Of a DNA stretch of 64,000 nucleotides, positions 44,585 through 56,828 are shown piece after piece. The position numbers and the translations under genes are program-made. The stretch is from Arion vulgaris. Taxonomy: Eukaryota > Mollusca > Gastropoda > Stylommatophora > Arionidae. The DNA is taken from positions 930,001 through 994,000 of the forward strand of contig CM036760.1 of NCBI GenBank assembly GCA_020796225.1, in the 5' to 3' direction. The notes beneath the pieces are model-generated. The model was given only the letters and a program-made list of their open reading frames with translations. It did no database searches and was not told the DNA's origin. Position 1 is the stretch's first letter. Each line of letters opens with the position of its first letter.

Positions 44585-44990
44585 TATATATATACATTCA
44601 AACTGAGTCCTTTGTTGTTACTTTCTGTTACAACCTTATCAACTAATTTCTGTAGCTCCATTTCATTTCTTGCTATTAAGACAGTACCATCAGCGTATCT
44701 CAGGTTATTTATGGTATGTCCACCTACAAGAATTCCAGCAATATCCTTTATATTCCTGAAATGTTTTCACAATATAGTGAGAACAAGTCTGTTGATAATA
44801 CACATCCTTGTCCAACTCCATTTTTGTTCTGCTCGAAAGTTACTATGTCTACCCTTATAGCTGCTGTTTGCTACCAATACATGTTCTCAATGACTCTTAT
44901 ATCTTTGCTATGTCTACCCTTATAGCTGCTGTTTGCTACCAATACATGTTCTCAATGACTCTTATATCTTTGCTGTCAATACATACATAT
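44585..44990 (-). mobile_element. LINE RT fragment, minus strand
   Basis: The sequence parallels 50720-51850 (CAACCTTATCAACTA, CATCAGCGTATCTCAGGTTA, TATAGTGAGA-type), an RT segment in antisense. A 65-bp piece (ATGTCTACCCTTATAGCTGC to ATATCTTTGCT) is tandemly duplicated at 44845-44975. Confidence 0.8.
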
Positions 44991-45011
44991 ACATATAAAT
45001 ATTTTATTTGC

Positions 45012-45150
45012 ACCATAATTAAATCAACATGAGGTCTCCATGGTTAAGTAATTAAATCATCATGAGGTCTCCATGGTTAAGTAATTAAATCAACATGAGG
45101 TCTCCATGGTTAAGTAATTAAATCAACATGAGGTCTCTATGGTTAAGTGA
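45012..45150. repeat. 33-bp tandem repeat, about 4 copies
   Basis: The unit contains ATTAAATCAACATGAGGTCT and CCATGGTTAAGTA. Confidence 0.92.
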
Positions 45151-45454
45151 TTAAATCATTGAAAATGCAGTCCGAAGGTGGTTGTAATCCAAACACAGGA
45201 GGTTCATGTTACGAGTGTATTTTTTCGAGAGACTAGGATTATCGTTGAAGTGGAGTTTATGCTTGCAATTCTGGCAAGGGTACCTATTTTGTGAGAGGGC
45301 TAAACGATATGGGGTCAAATCGTCAAAGGTAGTTCATTTAGCCCCGGGAGAGGGGGAGGGGGAGGGGGGTCACAGATTTAAACTTGAGTTGTTGAGATCT
45401 AGTTGTAGTGTTCGGGGTATATATATATCTATATATACGGTATCTACTACTAAC

Positions 45455-46130
45455 TACTATGTTGAAACTAGCAAAGCGTGTATGTACAAATAGGGCGCTA
45501 ACACGAGAAACACCACCACACAAGTATTTAATGTCTGTATTCTCATCAATCTACTTGATGGTAGTGAGACTTGGACCACACAAGTATATAAGGTCTGTGT
45601 TCTCATCAATCTACTTGATGGTAGTGAAACTTGGACCACATAAGCCCGGCAACGGCAACATCTCAATACCTTCCGTATGCGCTGTCTCATGCGAATATAC
45701 AACATCTGATGGCTAGAAATTCTGGACTTTGCCGTCATTACAAACATGTACATTTTGCGGAGTAAGCGACGTCTGAGATGACTGGGACACGTGGAATTCT
45801 TGGGACACCTAGAACACTATGAGCGATGGTAGAATCCCAAAAGACATTGTATATGGTCAATACGCAAAGTGCTCTAAACAACATGGGAGCCCATTACTAT
45901 GCCTTATTGACATAGGTAAGCATGATATAGTTTACTACAGCAGACAAAGCAAATTGGGAGCGGTTGGCCAAAGGCAGGCACAACATGGCTAACATCAGTG
46001 AGGGATGGCTGAAAAAGAAAAAGAAGAAAAACGCTATCACGCAGAGTGCAGAAAGTCCATCCTGTATATCAGCTTCTGTCTCCATTTTCACCAGCAGCAA
46101 CTTTGATAAGAATTGACAACCCAGAATATG
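45455..46130 (+). mobile_element. LINE 3' fragment, plus strand, with duplication
   Basis: Same family as the minus-strand LINE at 52590 (MLKLAKRVCTNRALTRET against LAKRVWENRALTRNTK). A 64-bp segment (ACACAAGTAT...TACTTGATGGTAGTGA) is present twice at 45518-45645. The region after 45720 keeps the LINE tail only loosely. Confidence 0.75.
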
Positions 46131-46300
46131 CCATTACAGCCACAAGAGAGGTTGTGATTTAGCACAGAACAATATATTGTCTCCTGAGACAAAGAGGCCA
46201 ATGGATCAATATATATGATAACCAGACAATTTCACACAAGACAATTGCACACATGCCAATTGCACATATGACAATTACACACGTGCCGATTATCATAGAA

Positions 46301-46302
<2 letters not shown>

Positions 46303-46335
<33 letters not shown>
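46303..46335. repeat. AT dinucleotide microsatellite
   Basis: (AT)n of about 32 bp. Confidence 0.95.
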
Positions 46336-46337
<2 letters not shown>

Positions 46338-46574
46338 TATAAAGTAATGCGCAAATGTATGCGTGTGCTAGTGGGAGCCTGCAAATGTATTTGTATATGC
46401 TGCGTATGACTGTCTGTATATGTATTATTGGTATTATAGTGTATTTGTTAAGCTTGTAGTTTTGTATAAGACATGACAGTACACTCACTAAGTGGGGAAT
46501 ATCAGAGCACGAATAACCATTGGCAATGAAAGTCTACATACTGGAAGTCATGAGATTACTGAAACTTTACTTAC

Positions 46575-46754
46575 AAACAATTGCCAAGCTCAGTGAATGA
46601 ATATCTGCACATCTCATAATCTCAGTGACTATTCTGTCCAGCTCATATTTCTTATTCTGAAAAGAGTCCTGAGCAATAACTGGTGTGGCCACCAAGATAG
46701 CCATCAATGCCAACGTGGCTGATGTGTAGTCCATTTGTTGATTTGTGAATTATC
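46575..46754 (-). CDS. Beta-lactamase-fold gene, exon 1 with signal peptide
   Basis: Coding part 46575-46734, 5' untranslated part 46735-46754. It encodes MDYTSATLALMAILVATPVI then AQDSFQNKKYELDRIVTEIM and RCADIHSLSLAIV. The first about 22 residues form a clear signal peptide with cleavage after VIA or AQ, so the product is secreted. The rest matches the N-terminal helix and first strand of the family (LDxxI...M...xGLSVAIV). The donor is TTT/GTAAGT, leaving one base. A CTTGCAG acceptor at 46755 shows that an untranslated exon lies further upstream. The protein may be a shell-matrix-type, non-catalytic beta-lactamase-fold protein (inference from gigasin-6). Confidence 0.82.
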
Positions 46755-46978
46755 CTGCAAGTAGATAACATTGAATATTAATAAACATTTTTATAAAACT
46801 GTCGTTGCTGCCTGTAGTACTGCTTGTTAGGGCGTTGTAGGACGGGTGGGACGTGAACTTGAGAAATATAATGGCCGCATGGCTAGTACAGTCGCCGCAA
46901 AGCTGTTCAATGTTAGAATTTGTCATTGATGCCTACAACATAAACAAATCCTTGGCCTTACCGTGAATTGAACACAGG

Positions 46979-47312
46979 TCCGCCCGAGTGGTTACCGGGG
47001 TCCAAATTGGGGTGTAAAGAATAGAACCACTGTTACCTGCCACGCATGTTTAAGAGTCGACTTAGGAGGTTGGGAGTGGGGCTAGCACACTGTAAAAAAC
47101 ACTAGATGGCTACAGAACGGAGAGCGAACCGAGTAAACGCTGGCTGAAACCGGACACATCGTCGAAGGATAAGCACCACAGCTCCAAATGGTGCTGAAGA
47201 TGTGATGTAAAACGCGCCAATGCTAAGGTGTAGGAATCAGATTTCCCATAAATAGAATTTATGGGGAAATCTGGTACATCGGTCTGGGCGGGGATCGCGA
47301 GAGAGAGAAAAG
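46979..47312 (+). mobile_element. LINE-derived fragment with GATCGCGAGAGA end
   Basis: It begins with the dispersed segment shared with 9632 (GAGTGGTTACCGGGG). It continues with ACGGAGAGCGAACC, AGTAAACGCTGGCTGAAACC and AAGGATAAGCACCA, parts of the 5' region of the 2.8-kb LINE, and ends GATCGCGAGAGAGAG. No coding domain remains. Confidence 0.75.
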
Positions 47313-47594
47313 AGCACAGGTCTCCAGCATGGGAACCGCGCGCTATTCCATTCGACCAAACAATCAACAATAATAAGTATATAACTATTTTGCATTTGAA
47401 AATGTGTGCCATTTGTCCTATGATTTAACTTGATGTCTGTGTCCTTTAGAGATTTCTCATATTTGTTGATCGTCTATGACTCGCATCCGTATGTCATTAT
47501 TGGTTCTATATAGCAATGAATAACTCTCCTTCTGACTTCAATTGACAGTGACCTGTTGCATATAATGCTTCTCATTTTCTGGAATCCAGCTATG

Positions 47595-50536
47595 ACCTAC
47601 ACCAGGGGTGGGCAAACTACGGCCCGATGGATATTTGCGGCCCTCAAACACATTTTTAAATAAACGAACGATCGTCACAAATGATTTGTTCCCATTAATA
47701 TTACGCTGAAATTCATTGGAATTTTAATTCGATTTTCTTATGTATTAAATATACAATATTGTTTTCCAATTTGGCGTCATTTAAACATTAATATTGATAT
47801 ATATATCGTCAATGAAATTTTACTACGTTTAATATGAGAGTTTAATATTGAGTAATTTACTATACTAGAATTGACGTGATTTGATTGGCTGAATGTTTCT
47901 CAATGATTATAAGTACTCGGACGATATAATTTTATAAAGGTTGGAAATTGCCTTTCAAATTATAATTAATTGTTTTTAACTTTTAAGCATTATGTCGGGA
48001 TGTATGTTTAGTTTATATTAAAAAGATGTTTCATACAAAATAGAATATCGTTAAAAGATGTTATAATTAATAATACCTCCTTACAACAATAATGTATCGT
48101 CAGAAATAAACCTCCCCTTGGATCCTACGAATGGAATGAGCAAATACTTAATTTACAATCATATAAGCTGCGCAGTGCCTGGGGAATTCCGGTGTGTTTT
48201 AATAACTATCAGGTTTGTTGTTTCCATTCATAAATTTCCGTATTTATATTGCAACCGAGTTTTCTAAATCTAAATAATTATATTCGCGCTGCCGGAAGCA
48301 CATTTTTTTTAGTTAATTTTGCAACATTTTAAGACATTTTTATTATAATGAGTGCATCCAAAAAAACGTAAGATTGAAGACGAGTGTCGGGTTTTCAAAG
48401 ACGAATGGATTACCGAATATTGTTTTATGCAAGTTGGCAATAAATCTGTTTGCTTGCTGTGTCACGAATCAGTGGCTGTTTTTAAAGATTATAACTTAAA
48501 AAGACATTACCAGACAAAACATCACAATTTCGGACACAATCTTACATCTGAAGAAAGGAAAAGAAAATGCATGGAGTTGGTAAAAAAGTGTAAAGAAACA
48601 ACAAACTGTGTTTACAAAACAGTCTTCAATTCAAGATGCTGCAACAGAGGCCAGTTTGGTGTTGTCACACAAAATTGTGAAATACAACAAGCCATTTTCT
48701 GATGGTGAATTTATTAAGGAATGTTTACTAGATGCAACAAACATTCTATGTCCAGAACAAAACAACAAATTTGACAGTATTACATTATCCAGAAGAACTG
48801 TGGTCAGACGTGTTGAAAAGATAAGTGAAGATTTGACCCTTCAACTTCAAGATGCAATTAAGCATTTTTTGTGGTACTCTCTTGTATTGGACGAGAGTAC
48901 TGATGTACAGGATACTGCACAATTATTAGTTTTTATATGTGGAATAAACAATTCTTTTAAACTCTTTGAAGAGTTACTGAGTGTTGAGTCAATCAAAGAC
49001 ACTATCACTGGCCTCGATATATTCAATACTGTTAGTGGCTGTATTGAAAGAGCTGGGTTAATGTGGAACAAGATGGCTAGTATTACAACTGATGGTGCTC
49101 GTGCTTTAACTGGAAAAAAACATAGGACTGATAAAGCTGATCAATGATAGGATTAAGTCAGAATATCCTGAACACGTAATATTACCACTTCACTGTGTGA
49201 TTCATCAGGAAAGTTTGTGTAAATCTGTTTAAAAAATTAAGCATGTTTTTGACCCAGTTGTCAGTGTCATAAACCTCATCAAATCAAGAGGACACAATTA
49301 CAGGCAGTTCAGAGCATTACTAGACGATCTAGAAACTGAACATTCTGATGTCCTGTACCATAGTACAGTTCGATGGTTGAGTCTTGGAAAGGTTTTAAGG
49401 AGAGTATGGAATCTTAAAGAAGAAATAGTAATGTTTCTAGAGATGAAGGGCATAGAATGTGACTTTAATACTAACATTGTTAATGCAGAGTGGAAGCTTG
49501 ACTTTATATTTGCCATTGAAATAATGGAAAAGTTAAATGAACTGAATGTTAAACTTCAGGGCAATGGTTTGTTTGCACATGAAATGTATGTTCATGTAAA
49601 ATCATTTCAAGCTAAACTCTCACTGTTTTCCAGACAAGCAAGTGAAAACATGTTTTGTCACTTCCCTTTGCTGAAACGAGAAACTATTTCTGATGAGATG
49701 AGTAAAAAATTCAAAGCTCAGTTAGATGTATTGGTTGAAGAATTTGGAAGAAGATTCCAAGATTTCCAGAACTTGGAGCAGCACTTCAATGTTATCAATT
49801 CTCCTCTCAGTGCAGAAGCTGATAAAGCCCCAGTGCACATACAGTTGGAGTTGCTTGAATTACAAGCCAATCATTATCTGAAGGAAAAAATTTAAGTCTG
49901 AATGTTTGTTGGATTTCTATGGTTCTTTGCCTGAACAATCATTCCCAAACTTAAAAAAACTTTGCAGCTAAATTTTTGTCATTATTTGGATCTACATATA
50001 TTTGTGAACAGGCATTTTCTTGCTTAAAAATCAACAAATCTAAGAATAGGTCTTTATTATCTGATTGCAACTTAAATGCAGTCATGCAAATTTCTACAAG
50101 TAAACTTGTTCCAGATTTCAAAGGAATTATAAAATCTTACAAGCAATTACATACATCTCATTAGAAATCAGCAATAAATAAAATTGTGACTGTATGTGTA
50201 TGGAGTTTGTAAAAATCTTCATTAAAACTATTGATATGAACCCATATTGTAACTGTATGCAACATAATATTTTGCAAATATTGTTAAAACATTTGCAAAA
50301 CTTTTTATCCATATTAGAAAATATACTGTTATAGTGTAAGTCTGTTAGAAATATAATTTATTTCAGAAGTTATCTACATTATGTAAAACTACCTTTGTTT
50401 ACAATAAAAATATTTCATTGATTACTTACTGAGAATTAAACAAAAATATACATAATATTATATGTGGCCCTCCAATAGCTTTATAATTTTCAATGTGGCC
50501 CTCTGCACAAAATGTTTGCCCACTCCTGACCTACAC
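47595..50536 (+). mobile_element. hAT transposon (Charlie-like), complete ends
   Basis: Terminal inverted repeats CAGGGGTGGGCAAAC (from 47603) and its counterpart GTTTGCCCACTCCTG (ending 50528) are flanked by a perfect 8-bp target-site duplication ACCTACAC (47595-47602 and 50529-50536). Eight-base duplications and CAGGGGTGGGCAAAC ends are typical of hAT elements of the Charlie group. It carries one decayed transposase. Confidence 0.95.
48348..50164 (+). pseudogene. hAT transposase with BED zinc finger, broken
   Basis: The BED finger is SVCLLCHESVAVFKDYNLKR then HYQTKH. The catalytic region has WYSLVLDESTDVQDTAQLLV and MASITTDGARALTGKK. HCVIHQESLCKS and STVRWLSLGKVLRRVW follow, and the hAT dimerisation end is FGSTYICEQAFSCLKINKSK. 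This domain order resembles ZBED/GTF2IRD2-like transposases. Lesions: a one-base change in the A run near 48362, a frameshift near 48625, a TGA near 49145, a stop at 49230 and frameshifts near 49893 and 49970. Confidence 0.9.
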
Positions 50537-50814
50537 TATTCTAATCTTTATTTATGATCTGCCATCTGATGTTAGCAGAACTCTGAGCGAGGTATTTAAA
50601 TTATTGTAGTTATCTTAGCTCTGTCCCATTTACTGTGATGGTGCATTTTGTTGGAGTCTGCTTTTTGATTATGATCAAAACTTCTGTCTTTTAATATTCA
50701 AACTGAGTTTTTTTGTTACTTTCTGTCACAACCTTATCAACTAGTTTCTGGAGCTCTATTTCATTTCTTGCCTTTATCAACTAGTTTCTAGAGCTCTATT
50801 TCATGTCCTACTAT

Positions 50815-51545
50815 TAAAACAGCTACAACAACACATCAACAGACTCCAGTTGGCATGTAACGAATACAACATGAGAATAAACATCGACAAAACAGAAGTA
50901 ATGACATTCGCCAGAGAGAAAGCTCTACCAATATCCCCATCGATAATCACCTAAATCAAGTAAAAGATTTCACATACCTGGGGAGCATTTTTCAGCAAAT
51001 GGAAGAATAACTAATGAAATTCAACACAGATGCAACAAAGCAAATCAAATGATAGGGCAAATGGCGCCAATTTTAAGATACAAACACGTCACCATGAACA
51101 CAAAAAGAGCAATGTTCAACACAATCTTTCTCCCCACATTATGTTACCAGTGCCAAACCTGGACGCTGACAACAAACGATAGAAGAAAACTAGTCACAAC
51201 AGAGATGAAGTGTCTACGCAGAATGCTGGGTGTAACAAGAAGAGACCGGTTGAGAAATGAAGACATCAGGAAAAAGTGGGTACAACATCAGTACTAGACT
51301 TCATCAAGAAACAACAAATTAAATGGTTCGGCCACGTAAGCAGATTACCATCAGACAGTGCACCCCAAAGAGCAATGCTGCTCCGATACAATGGGTACAA
51401 AGCAAAAGGCAGGCAACGCAAAAGATGGACCTCAGAGGCGACGAAAGAGACTATCTACGAAGCGCATACATGGGCCCGTTTTAGAAATATCTTCCTGACC
51501 TGACGCTGTGAGGCATACAGGATTCGAGAAAGAAAGAAAAAAAAC
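50815..51545 (+). mobile_element. LINE RT/C-terminal insertion in the minus-strand LINE
   Basis: Encodes NIDKTEVMTFARE-like sequence, KMTTNDRRKLVTTEMKCLRR-type motifs and IKWFGHVSRLPSDSA, with a basic end (GRQRKRWTSEATKETIYEA). It ends in GAGAAAGAAAGAAAAAAAAC. Flanks share AAAACAG at both borders, a short target-site duplication. Multiple frameshifts. Confidence 0.82.
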
Positions 51546-52120
51546 AGTATCATCAGCGTATCTCAGGTTATTTATGGTATATCCTCCTACGGCTATTCCA
51601 ACAATCTCGTTTACAGACCTCCTAAAAATGTCGCTATATAGTGAGAGCAGGTCAGACCTTGTCTGACTCCCTTATTGAATATAGTGAGAGCAGGTCAGAC
51701 CTTGTCTGACTTCCTTATTGAATATAGTGAGAGCAGGTCAGACCTTGTCTGACTCCCTTATTGAATCATCCAGAAAGTTCCAATCTTTTTGTCTATTCTA
51801 ATAGCTGCATTTTGCTGCCAATATATGTTCTAAATGAATCTGAGATATTTGCTGTCGATTTTTAAGCTCTCCAACATTTTGGAGAGTTCCTGGGGGTTTA
51901 CTTTGTAGAACGCCTTGGTCTAGTTCATAGATTTCCAAACTTTTTCGGCCCACCGCCCACTTTTCACAACTTTCACTTTGTAACGCCCACCTTCGCCCGC
52001 TAGAACGCTTTAGCGCCTACTGGGAGGCGGTAGCCCCCACTTTGGAAAAAGCTGGTCTAGTCTATAAGCACAAGTATAGATCTGGTTTTACTTCTAGTGC
52101 TCTTTCTATTAGTGTTCTGA

Positions 52121-52156
<36 letters not shown>

Positions 52157-52589
52157 TTACTAGTGCCCTTTCCTTCAACAAACCCGCACTGTTCTTTACT
52201 GATTTCTGGTTTTATTCTTCTTCCCATCTTTCTCATCATTAGTCTGAGTAGTATCTTTGTCATTGGCTCATAAGACTGATAGTGCGGTGATCTTCACATT
52301 CGATTGCTCTTGATTTCTTCGGCAAAGCAATAAATATGGGCTTTAGTAGATCTTTTGGAATACAGCCACTATCATATATGTCGTTTAAAAGCTTTGTTAT
52401 CCGTTCCTAGGTTTCCCAAAGCTTGAATTTATTCAACTGTTATGTTATCTGGTCGTGAAGACTTTCTTTCTACAACTTCCGCGACAAGTATTGGTGGTCC
52501 CTTGCATTTGTCTTGTATATTTAGCTCTAGTGTGCCATCATCGTAGTTCTCCAATATATTCATATACTATACAAAATTAATATACAATG

Positions 52590-55500
52590 TTTCATGTTTT
52601 TATTACTAAATACAATTTTAAAAGAAGACTTATTTTGTCTCTTGTGTTTGGAGATTGCCAATGTTGAAATGTTATTAGTGAGCGTAAATTGTTCGAATTA
52701 TATTGACGTCGCTGACTCAGTAAAGTGTGCATGCTTGGAATGCCAGCACTGTTCGGGACTTCTATATTGGAGATGTGATCTTGCCATCGGATGTTGTATA
52801 TTCGCCTGAGACAGCGCATGTGGAAGGTGTTGAGGCGATGTTCTTGTCTAGAATATGTGGTCCATGTCTCACTACCATACAGCAGAGTACTGAGAACACA
52901 AGCTTTATATACTTGTGTCTTGGTGTTTCTTGTGAGTGCCCTGTTTTCCCATACACGCTTTGCTAATTTAAACATAGCAGTGAAGGCCTTCCCAATGCGA
53001 CCACTAATTTCATGATCAAGGAGAGGTTGCTGCTGATGACAGAGCCAAGGTATGTAAAGGTGTTGACTACTTCAAGCGTATGACTATCAATGTTGATAGA
53101 TGGGGCTCTGCTAATATCCTGGAACATTATATTTGTTTTATTCAGGCTGATGGTCAAGCCGAATTCATTTGATGCTGCAGCAAATCTGTCCATGAGGTGT
53201 TGTAGCCCTTCTTATGTGTGTGATGTTAATGCTGCATCATCGGCAAACAGAAGTTCCCTGATGGTGACTCTTGGACTTTGGTCTTTGCTTTGAGTCGCGC
53301 CATGTTGAACAATTTTCCATCTGATCTTGTGTGGAGAAATATTCCTTCTTCGCCGGATTCAAAAGCATGGGAGAGAAGTAATGAGAAAAATATCCCAAAG
53401 AGTGTGGGTGCAGGTACGGTCTAATGTGCTCAAGGTCGGAAGAGCTTTAATTGCATCAAACGCGATGTCAGTTACAATATTTTGGGTGACATATAACTTT
53501 AGATAATGTTCCACCCAGCGTTCCATCTGTTTTTTGCGATCGATTAGAACTTCCCTGTTTTTGTTTTAAGAGGTGCAGTCTTTTTGATAGCTGGGCCGAA
53601 GGCCTTCCTAATGCCCTCATAAACACCCCTTATGTTTCCTGTATCAAAGGAGAGCTGGATATTTCTACATAACTTCTGCCAGTAGTCGTTTGCGCATCGT
53701 CTGGCTGTTTTTTGTGCGACACTTCTTGCAGATCTAAGAGCAAGGAGTGACTTGGAACTTGGATTGTTTTTATGGTTCAGAAGGGCAGTTCTTTTTTCTG
53801 TTATGACAGGCTCCAACTCTAATACGTTTGCAGCAAACCAATCAGGGTTTTGCCTATTTCGGGTGCCAAATGTGGTTGTGGCTGAATTATATATGGCATC
53901 ACGGATGTAGGACCACTTTGCTTCCGCATTTCCTTTTGGTGTGCTTTGGAGAATGCTTCCTAATGTATTGCAGAACAATTGTACCATTTCTGGTTTGGTG
54001 GTATTTTTGGTGTTAATGTGTGGACACCCTTTCCTCTTCGAATGGTGGAGTGTTTTTATTTTCAGCCTAACTTTGCTACATATCAGTGAATGGTCAGTGT
54101 CACAGTCAGCACTATGGTAGCTACGAGTGCTGAGCACACTGTTTATCGCATTTCGCCTCGTTATAACTAGATCTATTTGATGCCATCTATGTGAACGTGG
54201 GTGTTTCCAGGACACCTTGTGGCAGGGTTTGGTATTAAAGAAAGTGTTTGTGATGCAAAGGTTGTTGTAGTTGCATATCTCCAGTAGCCGTTGTCCATTT
54301 TCATTAATTTTTCCAGTACCATGTTTTCCAAGGCTCGATGTCCAAGAGTTGTGATCGGCTCCAACTCTGGCATTGAAGACCCCCATTAGGTATAGGTGTT
54401 CGTTTTGGGGAATTCTACTGATTTCTGATTGTATCTCCTCATAAAATTTATCTTTTACGTCAGGCTTTGAGTGTAGTGTTGGTGCGTATACACTGAAGAG
54501 ATGGACCGGGCCTGTTACTATGCGGAGTTTAATGGATAAAATACGGTCTGAGACGTTTATTGGAGGTTCTACCATGTGGAGCAGTGTATTTTTGATGGCA
54601 AATCTTACTCCATGCAGTCTTGGTTCGTCTTGAGCTTTTTCTTGCCAGTAGAACGTGTAGTCTTGTTACCTCAGCGTTCCATTTTCAGCGAGTCGTGTCT
54701 CCTGTAGTGCTGCGATGTCCACTCCAAGTCGTTTGAGCTCATTGTTGATTACTGCAGTTTTCCGTATGTCGTGTATCTGTGTAAGATCTTCTGACAGGCC
54801 AGGACACATTGTCCTTACGTTCCAGCATGCTAAGCGAAGGGCTGGAGCCTTCTTGATTTTATTATTATTGTTTGGTGCGGTCCACTTGTCAGGTAATACC
54901 TTAAGCTCCAAGCACCCATTGAAGCAGGTGAACTGTGGCGGGATAACACTTTATTGTCCAGGGCTGCCCGGCTTGAGGCGGGCGGTAGCTGTCCAATGAG
55001 ACGCGATGATCTCTCCCACCGTCGAAGACAACCTGTGGTGTCCAATACTCTACGCCAATTGAGCTGGACATATAACCCGTAACTGTTGTCTTCCGTGTTG
55101 GTTTGGTCAACAAAGTCGACCACGAAGTGACCTCTCCGTGACGCATGCCTGGGCGATTTTTACGGAGTAGCTGAGTTGCCCAAGCGTCAACTACCCCCTC
55201 TCGACTTCGCTGATAGAATCCAGAGGAGTGCAAGCACGACATCTGGTATCAGTTCGGTTGCAGGAGCTGCCGGTAGGACATCACTTGATGCATGTCCGCC
55301 GTAGGGGCTCCGCTCCGGATTTTCTGTTTGGGTTTACTCCCATAGCCTTTGCCAGTGGGGATATAACCGAGGCTCCCACAAAGCAGTGGGGCTATTTGTC
55401 CATAGCTGGGGGTCTGGATCTTGGATATCAGGGTAAATCCACTGATATCACAAGTCTGGGGCCAGACCTACACTGAGATTTTTTGTCGGGTTAACTCCCC

Positions 55501-55640
55501 AATGATACCAAAAATTCAAAAGAAAAAAATCCTGACCTAGGGAGTCCTTCTCCCTAGGCGAGCAACTGCCCGTTATCCTTTGACCTCACGGTCAAAGTTT
55601 CCCGGTCTACACCGCTCTATCATATAGAACTAGTATCCAC
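52590..55640 (-). mobile_element. Minus-strand APE-type LINE with internal deletion
   Basis: Read on the minus strand: a 5' untranslated region with CTAGGGAGAAGGACTCCC (near 55550), endonuclease (54911-53544), then directly the RT C-terminal part (ISLNKTNIMF, VVNTFTYLGSVISS at 53193-52963) and the tail LAKRVWENRALTRNTKTQVY to 52592. Most of the RT core is missing between 53540 and 53200. The family resembles the LINEs often mis-annotated as craniofacial development protein 2. Confidence 0.85.
53544..54911 (-). pseudogene. LINE endonuclease with linker, nearly intact
   Basis: Two open frames: ALRLACWNVRTM and ALQETRLAENG (54911-54666), then, after a frameshift near 54660, a 343-codon frame with IVTGPVHLFSVYAPT, LYLMGVFNARVGAD, KHGTGKINENGQRLLEICN, WKHPRSHRWHQIDLV and DCDTDHSLICSKV. 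The motif GDFNARVG has Val in place of Asp (GVFN), a change of a catalytic-site residue. Otherwise the DHSL-type ending is complete. Confidence 0.88.
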
Positions 55641-55924
55641 GCAGGTATAAGAAACTTGAACAGTGGGTGGGAAATACAATGCAGGAATGTTTGCAGGCGG
55701 TGAACATGTTCAGGAAAGAGTTGGCAGCATTGAATTGTTTACATAAGTATTACAGAACGGGATGTAGGGCAGGGAGTGAACAGTGCATTTCCATAAAGTA
55801 CTGGTTATAACCGGTAGATTTATACATGTACAAGTTTGAAAGATACCAATCAGACAAGTGTTCAGTTCCACGATGTGCTGATGCTTTTAATGTTGTTGAT
55901 GTTATGTGTTATTTAGCAAAATAA

Positions 55925-56828
55925 TCATGAAAAACTTGTTAGTAATGAATACAAAGTTGATAATAATGAATACAAAGTTGTTAGTAATGAATACAAAGTT
56001 GATAGTAATGAATACACAATTGATAGTAATGAATACACATTTGATAGTAATGAATAGACAATTGATAGTAATGAATACACAATTGATAGTAATGAATACA
56101 CATTTGATAGTAATGAATAGACAATTGATAGTAATGAATACACAGTTGATAGTAATGAATACAGTAATGAATACAAAGAAGTTGATAGTAATGAATACAA
56201 AGTTGACAGTAATGAATACAAAGTTGATAATAATGAATACAAAGTTTATAATAATGAATAAAAAGTTGATAGTAATGAATACAAAGTTGTTAGTAATGAA
56301 TACAAAGAAGTTGATAGTAATGAATACAAAGTTGACAGTAATGAATACAAAGTTGATAGTAATGAATACAAAGTTGTTAGTAATGAATACAAAGAAGTTG
56401 ATAGTAATGAATATAAACTTGATAGCAGGGGGTGACTCGTGATCATTTTGTTGGTGGGGCCAGACACAAATGTTCGGAAAAATTGTGGTTTGGGATTGTT
56501 ATGTTTTAATTTATAAAATAATAAATACACGTTACAATAGTTTGTGGTGGAGCCCGGCCCCAGTGGTTTAATGACGATCCGCCACTGCTTGATAGTAATG
56601 AATACAAAGAAGTTGATAGTAATAAATACAAAGTTGATAGTAATGAATACACAGTTGATAGTGATGAATACAAAGTTGATAATAATAAATACAAAGTTGA
56701 TAGTAATAAATACACAGTTGATAGTAATGAATACACAATTGATAGTAATGAATACACAGTTGATAGTAATGAATACACAGTTGATAGTAATGAATACACA
56801 GTTGATAGTAATGAATACAGTAATGAAT
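55925..56828. repeat. 20-23 bp minisatellite, interrupted by a MITE
   Basis: Units of TTGATAGTAATGAATACAAA with variants (ACA, GTTGTTAG, AAGAAGTTG) fill 55925-56425 and 56588-56828. Few stops occur, so long MNTKLIVMNT-type frames run on both strands; these are by-products. The right end abuts the LINE copy at 56828. Confidence 0.95.
56418..56595. mobile_element. hAT-type MITE, 162 bp, in the minisatellite
   Basis: A perfect 8-bp duplication CTTGATAG (56418-56425 and 56588-56595) flanks 56426-56587. Ends are CAGGGGGTGACTCG and, reversed, CAGTGGCGGATCG, imperfect hAT-type terminal repeats. No coding capacity. Confidence 0.85.

Larger units (their letters stand above)
47410..52560 (-). mobile_element. 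Minus-strand LINE, split by a hAT element and another LINE
   Basis: Antisense LINE sequence is seen at about 47410-47602, 50529-50815 and 51545-52560. The last part encodes EISKEQCGFVEGKGTSNDIY, the RT finger region, with a TA microsatellite inside. The gaps are exactly the hAT element (47603-50528) and a plus-strand LINE (50816-51545), so this LINE is the oldest of the three. A 44-bp unit (ATATAGTGAGAGCAGGTCAG) is present three times at 51630-51765. Confidence 0.78.
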
